In this document: piece by piece, positions 56,768 through 64,000 of the stretch
Position numbering within the stretch: position 1 is the first letter of the stretch
Layout of the letters: each line of letters opens with the position of its first letter
NCBI RefSeq assembly: GCF_000696575.1
Contig: NZ_JMSQ01000026.1
Location: 62,001-126,000, forward strand
DNA: 64,000 nt
Source: Siccibacter colletis
GTDB lineage: Bacteria; Pseudomonadota; Gammaproteobacteria; Enterobacterales; Enterobacteriaceae
Direction: 5' to 3'
Position numbers and translations under genes: made by a program
Notes under the pieces: model-generated
Seen by the model: the letters and a program-made list of their open reading frames with translations, nothing else
What the model was told of the DNA's origin: nothing
Database searches by the model: none

Positions 56768-59122
56768 ATGAATCCTGAGCGTTCTGAACGCATTGAAATC
56801 CCCGTATTGCCGCTGCGCGATGTGGTGGTTTATCCGCACATGGTCATCCCCCTGTTTGTGGGACGGGAAAAATCAATCCGTTGCCTCGAAGCGGCTATGG
56901 ATCATGATAAAAAAATCATGCTGGTCGCCCAGAAAGAAGCGTCAACGGATGAGCCGGGCGTGAATGATCTTTTCACCGTCGGGACCGTGGCGTCTATTTT
57001 GCAGATGCTGAAACTGCCGGACGGCACCGTTAAAGTGCTGGTTGAAGGCTTACAGCGCGCGCGCATTACCACACTTTCAGACGACGGCGAGCACTTCAGT
57101 GCGAAAGCCGAATACCTTGAATCGCCGGCAATTGAAGAGCGCGAGCAGGAAGTGCTGGTGCGTACCGCTATCAGCCAGTTTGAAGGCTACATCAAACTCA
57201 ACAAAAAAATCCCGCCTGAAGTGCTGACGTCGCTGAACAGCATCGACGATCCTGCCCGTCTGGCTGATACCATCGCTGCCCATATGCCGCTGAAACTCGC
57301 CGACAAACAGTCGGTGCTGGAGATGTCCGACGTCAACGAGCGTCTGGAATATCTGATGGCCATGATGGAGTCAGAAATCGATCTGCTGCAGGTTGAGAAA
57401 CGCATTCGCAACCGTGTGAAAAAGCAGATGGAGAAGAGCCAGCGCGAGTACTACCTGAATGAGCAAATGAAAGCCATTCAGAAAGAGCTGGGCGAGATGG
57501 AAGATGCGCCGGACGAAAACGAAGCGCTGAAGCGTAAGATCGACGCGGCCAAAATGCCGAAAGAGGCCAAAGAAAAGGCCGAAGCCGAGCTGCAAAAATT
57601 AAAAATGATGTCGCCGATGTCTGCGGAAGCAACCGTGGTGCGCGGCTACATTGAGTGGATGGTGCAGGTTCCGTGGAATGCGCGCAGCAAGGTCAAAAAA
57701 GACCTGCGTCAGGCCCAGGAAATCCTTGATACCGACCACTACGGCCTGGAGCGTGTGAAAGACCGCATCCTCGAATACCTCGCAGTCCAGAGCCGCGTTA
57801 ACAAAATCAAAGGGCCGATCCTGTGCCTGGTAGGGCCGCCGGGGGTGGGTAAAACCTCTCTGGGTCAGTCCATTGCCAAAGCCACCGGGCGTAAATACAT
57901 CCGTATGGCGCTGGGCGGCGTGCGCGATGAAGCGGAAATCCGCGGTCACCGTCGTACTTACATCGGTTCTATGCCGGGTAAACTGATCCAGAAGATGGCG
58001 AAAGTGGGGGTGAAAAACCCGCTGTTCCTGCTGGATGAGATCGACAAAATGTCCTCGGACATGCGCGGCGACCCGGCTTCTGCACTGCTGGAAGTGTTGG
58101 ATCCGGAACAGAACGTGGCGTTTAACGATCACTACCTGGAAGTGGACTACGATCTGAGCGACGTGATGTTTGTCGCCACCTCGAACTCCATGAATATCCC
58201 GGCACCGCTGCTGGATCGTATGGAAGTGATTCGCCTGTCCGGCTACACCGAAGACGAAAAGCTGAACATCGCTAAACAGCACCTGCTGCCGAAGCAGATT
58301 GAGCGTAACGCGCTGAAAGCAAATGAACTGACGGTAGACGACAGCGCCATCGTCGGCATCATTCGTTACTACACCCGTGAAGCGGGCGTGCGTAGCCTTG
58401 AGCGTGAGATCTCCAAACTGTGCCGTAAGGCGGTTAAACAGTTGCTGCTGGAAAAATCCAGTCAGCACATTGAGATCAACGGCGACAACCTGAAAGACTA
58501 CCTCGGCGTGCAGCGCTTCGACTACGGTCGTGCCGACAGCGAAAATCGCGTGGGTCAGGTGACCGGCCTGGCGTGGACCGAAGTGGGTGGCGATCTGCTG
58601 ACCATCGAAACCGCGTGCGTACCGGGCAAAGGCAAGCTGACTTATACCGGCTCGCTGGGCGAAGTCATGCAGGAGTCTATTCAGGCGGCGCTGACCGTGG
58701 TCCGTGCGCGCGCTGAAAAACTCGGCATCAACGGCGACTTCTACGAAAAACGTGACATTCACGTTCACGTTCCGGAAGGCGCTACGCCGAAAGATGGTCC
58801 GAGTGCGGGTATCGCTATGTGTACCGCGCTGGTCTCCTGCCTGACCGGTAACCCGGTTCGTGCCGATGTTGCCATGACTGGTGAGATCACGCTGCGCGGT
58901 CAGGTTCTGCCAATTGGCGGCCTGAAAGAGAAGCTGCTGGCAGCGCACCGCGGCGGCATCAAAACCGTGCTGATCCCTTACGAAAACAAGCGCGATCTGG
59001 AAGAGATTCCGGATAACGTAATTGCCGACCTGGCAATTCACCCGGTGAAACGTATCGAAGAGGTGCTGACCCTGGCGCTGCAGAACGAGCCGTCGGGTAT
59101 GCAGGTGGTCACCGCGAAATAG
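56768..59122 (+). CDS. lon: ATP-dependent endopeptidase Lon
   Basis: A 784-residue AAA+ protease, the E. coli length. An N-terminal substrate-binding region with a coiled coil (to about residue 310) precedes the ATPase with Walker A GPPGVGKT (about residues 356-363) and Walker B FLLDEIDK. The protease domain has the catalytic dyad Ser679 ([10 protein letters not shown]) and Lys722 ([14 protein letters not shown]). ATG 56768 gives the known N-terminus [18 protein letters not shown]; an in-frame start at 56717 is not used. It degrades misfolded proteins and regulators. Confidence 0.98.
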   Translation: MNPERSERIEIPVLPLRDVVVYPHMVIPLFVGREKSIRCLEAAMDHDKKIMLVAQKEASTDEPGVNDLFTVGTVASILQMLKLPDGTVKVLVEGLQRARITTLSDDGEHFSAKAEYLESPAIEEREQEVLVRTAISQFEGYIKLNKKIPPEVLTSLNSIDDPARLADTIAAHMPLKLADKQSVLEMSDVNERLEYLMAMMESEIDLLQVEKRIRNRVKKQMEKSQREYYLNEQMKAIQKELGEMEDAPDENEALKRKIDAAKMPKEAKEKAEAELQKLKMMSPMSAEATVVRGYIEWMVQVPWNARSKVKKDLRQAQEILDTDHYGLERVKDRILEYLAVQSRVNKIKGPILCLVGPPGVGKTSLGQSIAKATGRKYIRMALGGVRDEAEIRGHRRTYIGSMPGKLIQKMAKVGVKNPLFLLDEIDKMSSDMRGDPASALLEVLDPEQNVAFNDHYLEVDYDLSDVMFVATSNSMNIPAPLLDRMEVIRLSGYTEDEKLNIAKQHLLPKQIERNALKANELTVDDSAIVGIIRYYTREAGVRSLEREISKLCRKAVKQLLLEKSSQHIEINGDNLKDYLGVQRFDYGRADSENRVGQVTGLAWTEVGGDLLTIETACVPGKGKLTYTGSLGEVMQESIQAALTVVRARAEKLGINGDFYEKRDIHVHVPEGATPKDGPSAGIAMCTALVSCLTGNPVRADVAMTGEITLRGQVLPIGGLKEKLLAAHRGGIKTVLIPYENKRDLEEIPDNVIADLAIHPVKRIEEVLTLALQNEPSGMQVVTAK

Positions 59123-59149
59123 TGACCTGACGCAAAAGGCATCAATAAA

Positions 59150-59191
59150 AACGATGCTGGCAGGTGAAATCTCACTTGCCAGCATTTTTTT
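59150..59191 (+). terminator. Rho-independent terminator after lon
   Basis: A 14-bp inverted repeat, 59154-59167 and 59172-59185, with loop AATC and one G-T step; the stem core is ATGCTGGCA. A T run follows to 59191. Confidence 0.93.
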
Positions 59192-59334
59192 GTGCCGCTA
59201 ATTTATGTGGCGGCCAGGCCGGGTTTAATCTTTTCCTGGTGTTGTAAGGGCATGAGAGGCCTGCTATAACTGCTCCGCGGTCGCGCTGTGATGGGTACAG
59301 ACGCGATATATATAATAAAGTGAGGAAGAGAAGA

Positions 59335-59607
59335 GTGAATAAATCTCAACTGATAGACAAAATTGCCGCAGGTGCTGATATTTCCAAGGCTGCGGCTGGA
59401 CGTGCGTTAGATGCGTGGATTGCTTCTGTTACTGAATCTCTGAAAGCCGGAGACGATGTAGCCCTGGTTGGTTTTGGTACTTTTGCTGTTCGTGAACGTG
59501 CTGCCCGCACTGGCCGCAACCCACAGACTGGTAAAGAGATCACTATCGCAGCCGCAAAAGTTCCGGGTTTCCGTGCTGGTAAAGCGCTGAAAGACGCGGT
59601 GAACTAA
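59335..59607 (+). CDS. hupB: DNA-binding protein HU-beta
   Basis: A 90-residue nucleoid protein, the E. coli length, starting with GTG as in E. coli ([21 protein letters not shown]). The DNA-binding arm has the HU signature [21 protein letters not shown]. Relative to the E. coli protein as I recall it there are few changes (for example [11 protein letters not shown] and [10 protein letters not shown]), so the Trp at about residue 28 is unusual. GAGGAAGAGAA precedes the start. An in-frame GTG at 59320 is within the ribosome site and is rejected. Confidence 0.97.
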   Translation: MNKSQLIDKIAAGADISKAAAGRALDAWIASVTESLKAGDDVALVGFGTFAVRERAARTGRNPQTGKEITIAAAKVPGFRAGKALKDAVN

Positions 59608-59642
59608 ACCACTTTCCTCACACGAGGCAAGTTACTGACGAG

Positions 59643-59668
59643 GGCGCATCATCTGATGTGCCTTTTTT
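59643..59668 (+). terminator. Rho-independent terminator after hupB
   Basis: GGCGCAT (59643-59649) and ATGTGCC (59656-59662) with one G-T pair, followed by six T. Confidence 0.85.
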
Positions 59669-59824
59669 ATTGCCTGAATAAGACTTTCTGCACGATGTGG
59701 GCTGACATTTGCCCCGGTTTCTTGTCACAATAGCTTTTTTGCGCGCAGCGGCAGCCCTGCTCTTTGCAGGGTGGACGGTTGTTGTGCGGGATTACAGTCA
59801 CCTACAGCGGAGTGTTGTTACACC

Positions 59825-61699
59825 ATGATGGACAATTTACGCGCGTCGGCTAACCACGTCGTGCTCAAAATCATTCTGGGTTTGATTATCGTGTCATTCA
59901 TTCTGACTGGCGTGGGTAACTACCTGATTGGCGGTAACACGAACTATGCCGCAAAAGTGAACGGCCAGGAGATTGACCGCGCCCGGTTTGAAGGCGAAGT
60001 CGCCCGCGAACGTACCCGTCTGCAAAACCAGCTTGGCGAGCAGTTCTCGGTGCTGGCAGCGGATGAAAACTTTATGAAATCCCGACGCCAGCAGGTGCTT
60101 AATCAGCTGATCGACCAGACCCTGCTGGACCAGTACGCCAAAGAGCTGGGCCTCGGCATCAGCGATGAGCAGATCAAAAAGGCTATCTTCAGTACGCCGA
60201 TGTTCCAGAATAACGGTAAGTTCGACAATGAGCGTTTCACCTCGCTGTTGGCAGCTAACCAGATGACACCGGATACCTACGCGCAGGGTCTGCGCAACCA
60301 GTTGCTGAACCAACAGGTTGTGAATGCGGTACTGGGCACCGACTTTACCCTCAAAGGCGAAGCCGATGAGATTGCCGCCCTGGTGTCTCAGCAGCGCGTC
60401 ATGCGCCAGGCCACTATTGACGTGAAAGCCCTGGCAGCGAAGCAGCAGGCGAGCGAAGAAGAAGTTAACGCTTACTATACCCAGCATAAAAATGATTACC
60501 TGACCCCGGAACAGTATCGCGTCAGCTATATCAAGCTGGATGCCGCAGAGATGGCCCAGCCAGCTACCGACGCCGACATTCAGGCTTATTACGATGAGCA
60601 TAAGGATGAGTTCACCACCCCGGCTCGTCATCGCTACAGCGTGATTCAGACCAAAACTGAAGAGCAGGCACAGCAGGTGCTGGACGCTCTGAAAAAAGGC
60701 GGTGATTTCGCCGCGCTGGCCAAAGAAAAATCTACCGATATCATCTCCGCGCGCAACGGCGGCGATATGGGCTGGCTGGAAGAATCTACCACCCCTGACG
60801 AACTCAAAAACGCCGGTCTGAAAGACAAAGGCCAGCTCTCAGGCGTGATTACTTCCTCTGTCGGCTTCCTGGTAGCCCGTCTTGACGATACCCAGCCGGC
60901 GCAGGTTAAACCGCTGAACGACGTACGCGATGCCGTCACGGCAAAAGTGAAGCAGGATAAAGCCCTGGACGCTTACTTTGCGCTGCAGCAGAAGGTGAGT
61001 GAAGCCGCCAGCAATGACAACACTTCTCTGCAGGCTGCCGAGCAGGTTGCGGGCGTGAAAGCGGTGCAGACCGGCTGGTTCAGCCGCGATCAGCTGCCGG
61101 AAGAGCTGAACTTCAAGCCGGTTTCCGATGCGGTGTTCGGCGGCGCGCTGCTTGGTTCCAACGGCGCTCCGGGTAACAACTCCGACATCATCACGGTGGA
61201 AGGCGATCGTGCGTTCGTGCTGCGTATTACCGATCACAAAGCCGAAGCGGCGAAACCGCTGGACGAAGTGCGCGACCAGGTAACCGAAACCGTCAAGCTG
61301 AACAAAGCGCAGCAGCAGGCGAAGCAGGATGCACAGAAACTGCTGAGCGCACTGCAAACCGGCAAAGGTGATGAGGCAATGAAAGCCGCTAACCTGAGCT
61401 TTGGCGAGGCGAAAACCGTCGGTCGTAATGCCGGTGACCCGGTAAGCCAGGCGGCATTCAACCTGCCGATGCCAGCTAAAGGCAAGGCGAGCTACGGCGT
61501 AGCGGACGATGCGCAGGGCAACGTCGTCCTGCTGGCGCTGGATGAAGTACGCAGCGGCACCATGCCAGAAGAGCAGAAGAAAGCCATGACTCAGGGCCTT
61601 GCCCAGAACAATGCTTCTATTGCTTTCGACGCTCTGATGCAGAACCTGCGTAAAGAAGCCAAAATCAAATATGGCGACATGGCCGATCCGCAACAATAA
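59825..61699 (+). CDS. ppiD: Periplasmic folding chaperone PpiD
   Basis: A 624-residue inner-membrane-anchored protein (E. coli 623). One transmembrane helix (about residues 14-34: LKIILGLIIVSFILTGVGNYL) precedes a SurA-like chaperone region and a parvulin-type domain (about residues 265-360: RHRYSVIQTK ... GGDMGWLEES). It binds proteins leaving SecYEG; the parvulin domain of E. coli PpiD is inactive. ATG 59825 gives the family N-terminus. A terminator follows. Confidence 0.95.
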   Translation: MMDNLRASANHVVLKIILGLIIVSFILTGVGNYLIGGNTNYAAKVNGQEIDRARFEGEVARERTRLQNQLGEQFSVLAADENFMKSRRQQVLNQLIDQTLLDQYAKELGLGISDEQIKKAIFSTPMFQNNGKFDNERFTSLLAANQMTPDTYAQGLRNQLLNQQVVNAVLGTDFTLKGEADEIAALVSQQRVMRQATIDVKALAAKQQASEEEVNAYYTQHKNDYLTPEQYRVSYIKLDAAEMAQPATDADIQAYYDEHKDEFTTPARHRYSVIQTKTEEQAQQVLDALKKGGDFAALAKEKSTDIISARNGGDMGWLEESTTPDELKNAGLKDKGQLSGVITSSVGFLVARLDDTQPAQVKPLNDVRDAVTAKVKQDKALDAYFALQQKVSEAASNDNTSLQAAEQVAGVKAVQTGWFSRDQLPEELNFKPVSDAVFGGALLGSNGAPGNNSDIITVEGDRAFVLRITDHKAEAAKPLDEVRDQVTETVKLNKAQQQAKQDAQKLLSALQTGKGDEAMKAANLSFGEAKTVGRNAGDPVSQAAFNLPMPAKGKASYGVADDAQGNVVLLALDEVRSGTMPEEQKKAMTQGLAQNNASIAFDALMQNLRKEAKIKYGDMADPQQ

Positions 61700-61740
61700 C
61701 GAGACGCCTCGCACGTTTTGTGCAAGCTGATGCAACACCC

Positions 61741-61763
61741 AAAGGCCGCTTTCGCGGCCTTTT
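61741..61763 (+). terminator. Rho-independent terminator after ppiD
   Basis: AAAGGCCGC (61741-61749), loop TTTC and GCGGCCTTT, with the T run running through 61763. Confidence 0.88.
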
Positions 61764-61844
61764 CCATTTCTGAAATCTGCCTTTTGCCCCGTCTCGTTGC
61801 CTTCGCTATCGTGACCGTGCTGTCAACAAACAAGGAGATACAGC

Positions 61845-62225
61845 ATGAAACGAGGAATCAACGCATTTTTACTCTCGCTGGCAATGATGATGGGCACCGT
61901 CGGCTATACGGCTCACGCAGCGCCGTCTGCGGCAAAAAACGAAGCGACGCAAACGCGCCCTGAATCTTCAGGCGGCGCGCAGGCGAGTAAGTCGCAGACA
62001 GCGCAGGATAGCGTCCTGAAAGCGAGTGAAGAGGGGGTAAATATCAACACCGCCACCGCAGATGAACTGGCACAGGCTCTCAACGGCGTGGGCGGTAAGA
62101 AAGCGCAGGCCATCATCAGCTATCGCGAAGAGTTTGGTCCCTTTAAATCGATAGACGATCTCAAGCAGGTGCCTGGGATGGGCGATGCACTGGTGGAGCG
62201 TAACCGGGCCTGGATCAAACTCTGA
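61845..62225 (+). CDS. ybaV: ComEA-like helix-hairpin-helix protein YbaV
   Basis: A 126-residue exported protein (E. coli YbaV 123). A signal peptide ends near GYTAHA (residues 1-26), a low-complexity Ser/Gln/Ala linker follows to about residue 62, and the C-terminal ComEA-type helix-hairpin-helix pair reads VNINTATADELAQALNGVGGKKAQAI and FKSIDDLKQVPGMGDALVERN. The domain binds double-stranded DNA in competence proteins; a role in enteric DNA uptake is suggested but not proven. The ribosome site is AAGGAGAT. Confidence 0.93.
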   Translation: MKRGINAFLLSLAMMMGTVGYTAHAAPSAAKNEATQTRPESSGGAQASKSQTAQDSVLKASEEGVNINTATADELAQALNGVGGKKAQAIISYREEFGPFKSIDDLKQVPGMGDALVERNRAWIKL

Positions 62226-62264
62226 CTGACGCGCCTTGCAGAGTTGCCATACTTTGCCAGGCTA

Positions 62265-62292
62265 GAGAGGTCATACCAGTTGTATGACCTCT
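62265..62292 (+). promoter_or_regulatory. Perfect palindrome with FadR-like site upstream of fadM
   Basis: AGAGGTCATAC (62266-62276) and GTATGACCTCT (62282-62292) are a perfect 11-bp inverted repeat around CAGTT. Within it GGTCATACCAGTT matches the FadR operator core GGTCNGACCNGTT at all but one fixed position. It sits 34-61 bp before the fadM start codon, and E. coli fadM is FadR-repressed. Operator function is inferred. Confidence 0.6.
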
Positions 62293-62325
62293 GACCCTAT
62301 TACAACAACAGGAAGGTTTGGCGCT

Positions 62326-62724
62326 ATGCAGACGCAGATTAAAGTTCGCGGTTACCATCTCGATGTTTATCAGCACGTCAACAATGCCCGGTATCTTGAG
62401 TTTCTCGAAGAGGCGCGCTGGGCGGGGCTGGAAAACAGCGAAAGCTTCCACTGGATGATGGCGCGCAATATTGCCTTCGTGGTGGTGAATATCAATATCA
62501 ACTACCGCCGTCCGGCGCTGCTGGGCGATCTGCTGACTATCCGCAGCTCGGTACAGCAGCTGAACGGCAAGAGCGGTGTGCTGAGCCAGATCGTCACGCG
62601 TGAATCAGAGAGTGATGTGGTAGCCGATGCGCTGATCACCTTTGTCTGTATCGATCTCAAGACCCAGAAGGCGTTGCCACTGGAAGGCGAGCTGCGTGAA
62701 AAACTGGAGCTGATGGTCGCCTGA
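62326..62724 (+). CDS. fadM: Long-chain acyl-CoA thioesterase FadM
   Basis: A 132-residue single hot-dog-fold thioesterase (YbaW), the E. coli length. The catalytic stretch YHLDVYQHVNNARYLEFLEEARW holds the conserved Asp, and FVVVNININYRRPALLGDLL follows. It hydrolyses long-chain acyl-CoA esters, including intermediates of oleate breakdown. ATG 62326 gives the family N-terminus MQTQIKVRGYHLD; an in-frame ATG at 62284 would start inside the palindrome. Confidence 0.96.
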   Translation: MQTQIKVRGYHLDVYQHVNNARYLEFLEEARWAGLENSESFHWMMARNIAFVVVNININYRRPALLGDLLTIRSSVQQLNGKSGVLSQIVTRESESDVVADALITFVCIDLKTQKALPLEGELREKLELMVA

Positions 62725-62806
62725 ACCGCCGCCTCGCCTGTGTTATTGCCCTGGCGCTTCTATACTTCACTGTTCTTTCAGGCGATTTTTCAGGCAGAGG
62801 AGCGGT

Positions 62807-63631
62807 ATGCGAATTCATCATCTGAACTGCGGCTGTATGTGTCCACTGGGCGGCGCGCTGTATGACGGTTTCAGCAAGGGAGTGCATGCGCACCTTATCT
62901 GTCACTGTCTGCTGATTGAAACCGATCGTGACGGGCTGGTGCTGGTGGATACCGGTTTCGGCGAGCAGGATATCACGTCGCCGACGCGTAGATTGCCCGG
63001 TTTCTTTCGTCTGCTGAACAATATCCAGTACCGTCGCGAGCTGACTGCGCTGCATCAGATCCAGCAGCTTGGCTTTCAGGCTGCTGACGTCAGGCATATT
63101 ATCCTGACCCATCTCGACTTCGACCATGCCGGTGGTATCACGGATTTCCCGCAGGCGCGGCTCCACGTCATGCAGGATGAAATCGCCACGGCAAAGGCGC
63201 AGCGCACCTGGCTCGATCGTCGGCGCTACGCTGACAGCCAGTGGCGAACACAAGATGGCTGGCACGGTTACGCTCCTGGCGGTGAGTCGTGGTTTGGTTT
63301 TGACGCGGTACGCGACCTGCACGGGCTGCCGCCGGAAATTCTGCTGATCCCGCTGCCGGGCCACACGCCAGGCCATGCGGGGGTTGCCGTTCAGCATGCG
63401 GATGGCTGGCTACTGCACGGCGGTGATGCCTGGTTCTATCGCGGAGAAATGGAGCCGCAGTACCGCTGCACGCCGGGGCTGCGTTTTTATCAGTGGATGA
63501 TGGAAAAGGACAGGCAGGCGAGGCTGGAAAATCAGCAGCGGCTACGCGCGCTGGCGCAGCAGCAGCAAGCAGGGCTCACGCTGTTTTGCAGTCATGATGC
63601 AAAAGAGTATGAGCGCCTGCTGCATCGTTAG
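62807..63631 (+). CDS. Metallo-beta-lactamase-fold hydrolase
   Basis: A 274-residue MBL-fold protein. The metal site is THLDFDHAGG, so the canonical HxHxDH reads HxDxDH, with later ligands in LPGHTPGHAG, HGGDAWFYRG (Asp) and FCSHDAKEY (His). The N-terminus MRIHHLNCGCMCPLGG is Cys-rich. The layout resembles lactonase-type hydrolases (AHL-lactonase/quorum-quenching relatives), but the substrate cannot be read from sequence. It stands between fadM and queC, where E. coli has no such gene, with a GAGGAGCGGT ribosome site and an 82-bp spacer from fadM. It is convergent with queC. Confidence 0.8.
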   Translation: MRIHHLNCGCMCPLGGALYDGFSKGVHAHLICHCLLIETDRDGLVLVDTGFGEQDITSPTRRLPGFFRLLNNIQYRRELTALHQIQQLGFQAADVRHIILTHLDFDHAGGITDFPQARLHVMQDEIATAKAQRTWLDRRRYADSQWRTQDGWHGYAPGGESWFGFDAVRDLHGLPPEILLIPLPGHTPGHAGVAVQHADGWLLHGGDAWFYRGEMEPQYRCTPGLRFYQWMMEKDRQARLENQQRLRALAQQQQAGLTLFCSHDAKEYERLLHR

Positions 63632-63633
63632 GA

Positions 63634-64000
63634 CTATTTCAGGCCGGTTTTTTGCTTCAGGGCCGCCATCACGCCAGGCTTGTCGGCCAGATAGTGGTTG
63701 AGGCCGTTGGCGCGCAGGTTGCAGGCGGCGCACTGTCCGCAGCCATCGCCTTTGATGCCGTTGTAGCAGGTCAGCGTCTCTGCGCGCACGGTATCAAGTT
63801 TGCCCCAGTAATCTGCCAGCGCCCAGGTTTCCGCTTTGTCGAGCCACATCAGCGGCGTCTCAAAGCGCACATCCCGGGCCATGCCAAGGCTGACCGCATG
63901 GTTCAGCGCCTTGACGAACTCATCGCGGCAGTCCGGGTAGCCGGAGAAATCAGTTTCACATACCCCGGTGATCACCGCTTCGGCCTGCACCTGGTAGGCG
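63634..64000 (-). CDS. queC: 7-cyano-7-deazaguanine synthase QueC (3' part)
   Basis: The C-terminal ~122 residues of QueC; the start lies beyond the window, so the gene is partial at the edge. The readable part includes [41 protein letters not shown] and the zinc site with Cys in [17 protein letters not shown], all typical. QueC turns CDG into preQ0 using ATP and ammonia, upstream of QueA and Tgt in queuosine synthesis. The GTG at 63990 is an internal Val codon, not a start. Confidence 0.94.
   Translation of the reverse strand, partial: AYQVQAEAVITGVCETDFSGYPDCRDEFVKALNHAVSLGMARDVRFETPLMWLDKAETWALADYWGKLDTVRAETLTCYNGIKGDGCGQCAACNLRANGLNHYLADKPGVMAALKQKTGLK

Noticed and set aside
57599-59185. 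528-residue open frame on the minus strand opposite lon
   Set aside because: Antisense to a fully recognised Lon protease, with His/Gln/Arg-rich low-order composition and no ribosome site.

Overview
The window is a stretch of enterobacterial core chromosome. Protein after protein is close to full length against its Escherichia coli counterpart, and the order (iraP, psiF, proC, yaiI, aroL-yaiA-aroM, ppnP, rdgC, mak, sbcCD, phoBR, brnQ, proY, malZ, acpH, queA-tgt-yajC-secDF, tsx, nrdR-ribD-ribH-nusB, thiL-pgpA, dxs-ispA-xseB, thiI, cyoABCDE, ampG, bolA, tig, clpPX-lon, hupB, ppiD, fadM, queC) follows the E. coli proC-lon arc. It is not E. coli. As I recall the K-12 map, phoA, dgcC, araJ, yajD and yajO are absent from their usual places, and an MdtG-like transporter, a NudK-like Nudix/DeoR-regulator pair, a DUF421 gene with an unknown partner, a DUF2076 gene and a metallo-beta-lactamase-fold hydrolase are present. 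Codons are strongly G/C-ending. A member of the Enterobacter/Kosakonia/Klebsiella-like group of Enterobacteriaceae fits, but I cannot fix the genus.

Layout. 1-6.2 kb is the most accessory part: an extensin-like peptidase, an MFS pump, IraP, PsiF, ProC, a three-gene membrane/YaiI operon and a DUF2076 gene. 6.5-8.6 kb holds the TyrR-linked aroL-yaiA-aroM cluster and ppnP. 8.6-12.1 kb holds rdgC, mak and the Nudix/DeoR pair. 12.1-18.7 kb holds the SbcCD nuclease and the PhoBR phosphate sensor. 19-24.4 kb holds BrnQ, ProY, MalZ and AcpH. 24.5-30 kb is the queuosine and Sec-accessory operon. 30-36 kb covers Tsx, YajI, NrdR and the riboflavin/NusB/thiamine/PgpA cluster. 36-41 kb makes isoprenoids (dxs, ispA), with xseB and thiI. 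41-44.5 kb holds yajL, panE, yajQ and yajR. 44.6-49.4 kb is the cytochrome bo3 operon. 49.9-52.6 kb holds ampG, yajG and bolA. 53-61.7 kb is the protein quality-control block (tig, clpP, clpX, lon, hupB, ppiD). The end holds ybaV, fadM, the hydrolase and the 3' part of queC.

Functional links. IraP, PsiF and PhoBR tie phosphate and nutrient stress together, and phoB has a canonical Pho box plus a second PhoB-like repeat upstream. ClpX, ClpP and IraP belong to one circuit, because IraP protects RpoS from RssB/ClpXP. clpP and lon both carry heat-shock-type promoters. dxs and ispA feed farnesyl diphosphate to CyoE for heme O in the adjacent oxidase operon. queA, tgt and queC serve queuosine.

I see no tRNA, rRNA, CRISPR array, insertion sequence, prophage or integrase, and no broken gene. 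I did not find a convincing new multi-gene system. The best leads are small: 10-bp tandem repeats between the divergent Nudix and DeoR genes, the doubled PhoB-site arrangement, a long palindrome containing a FadR-like site before fadM, the hydrolase with an HxDxDH metal motif, and the uncharacterised partner of the DUF421 protein.
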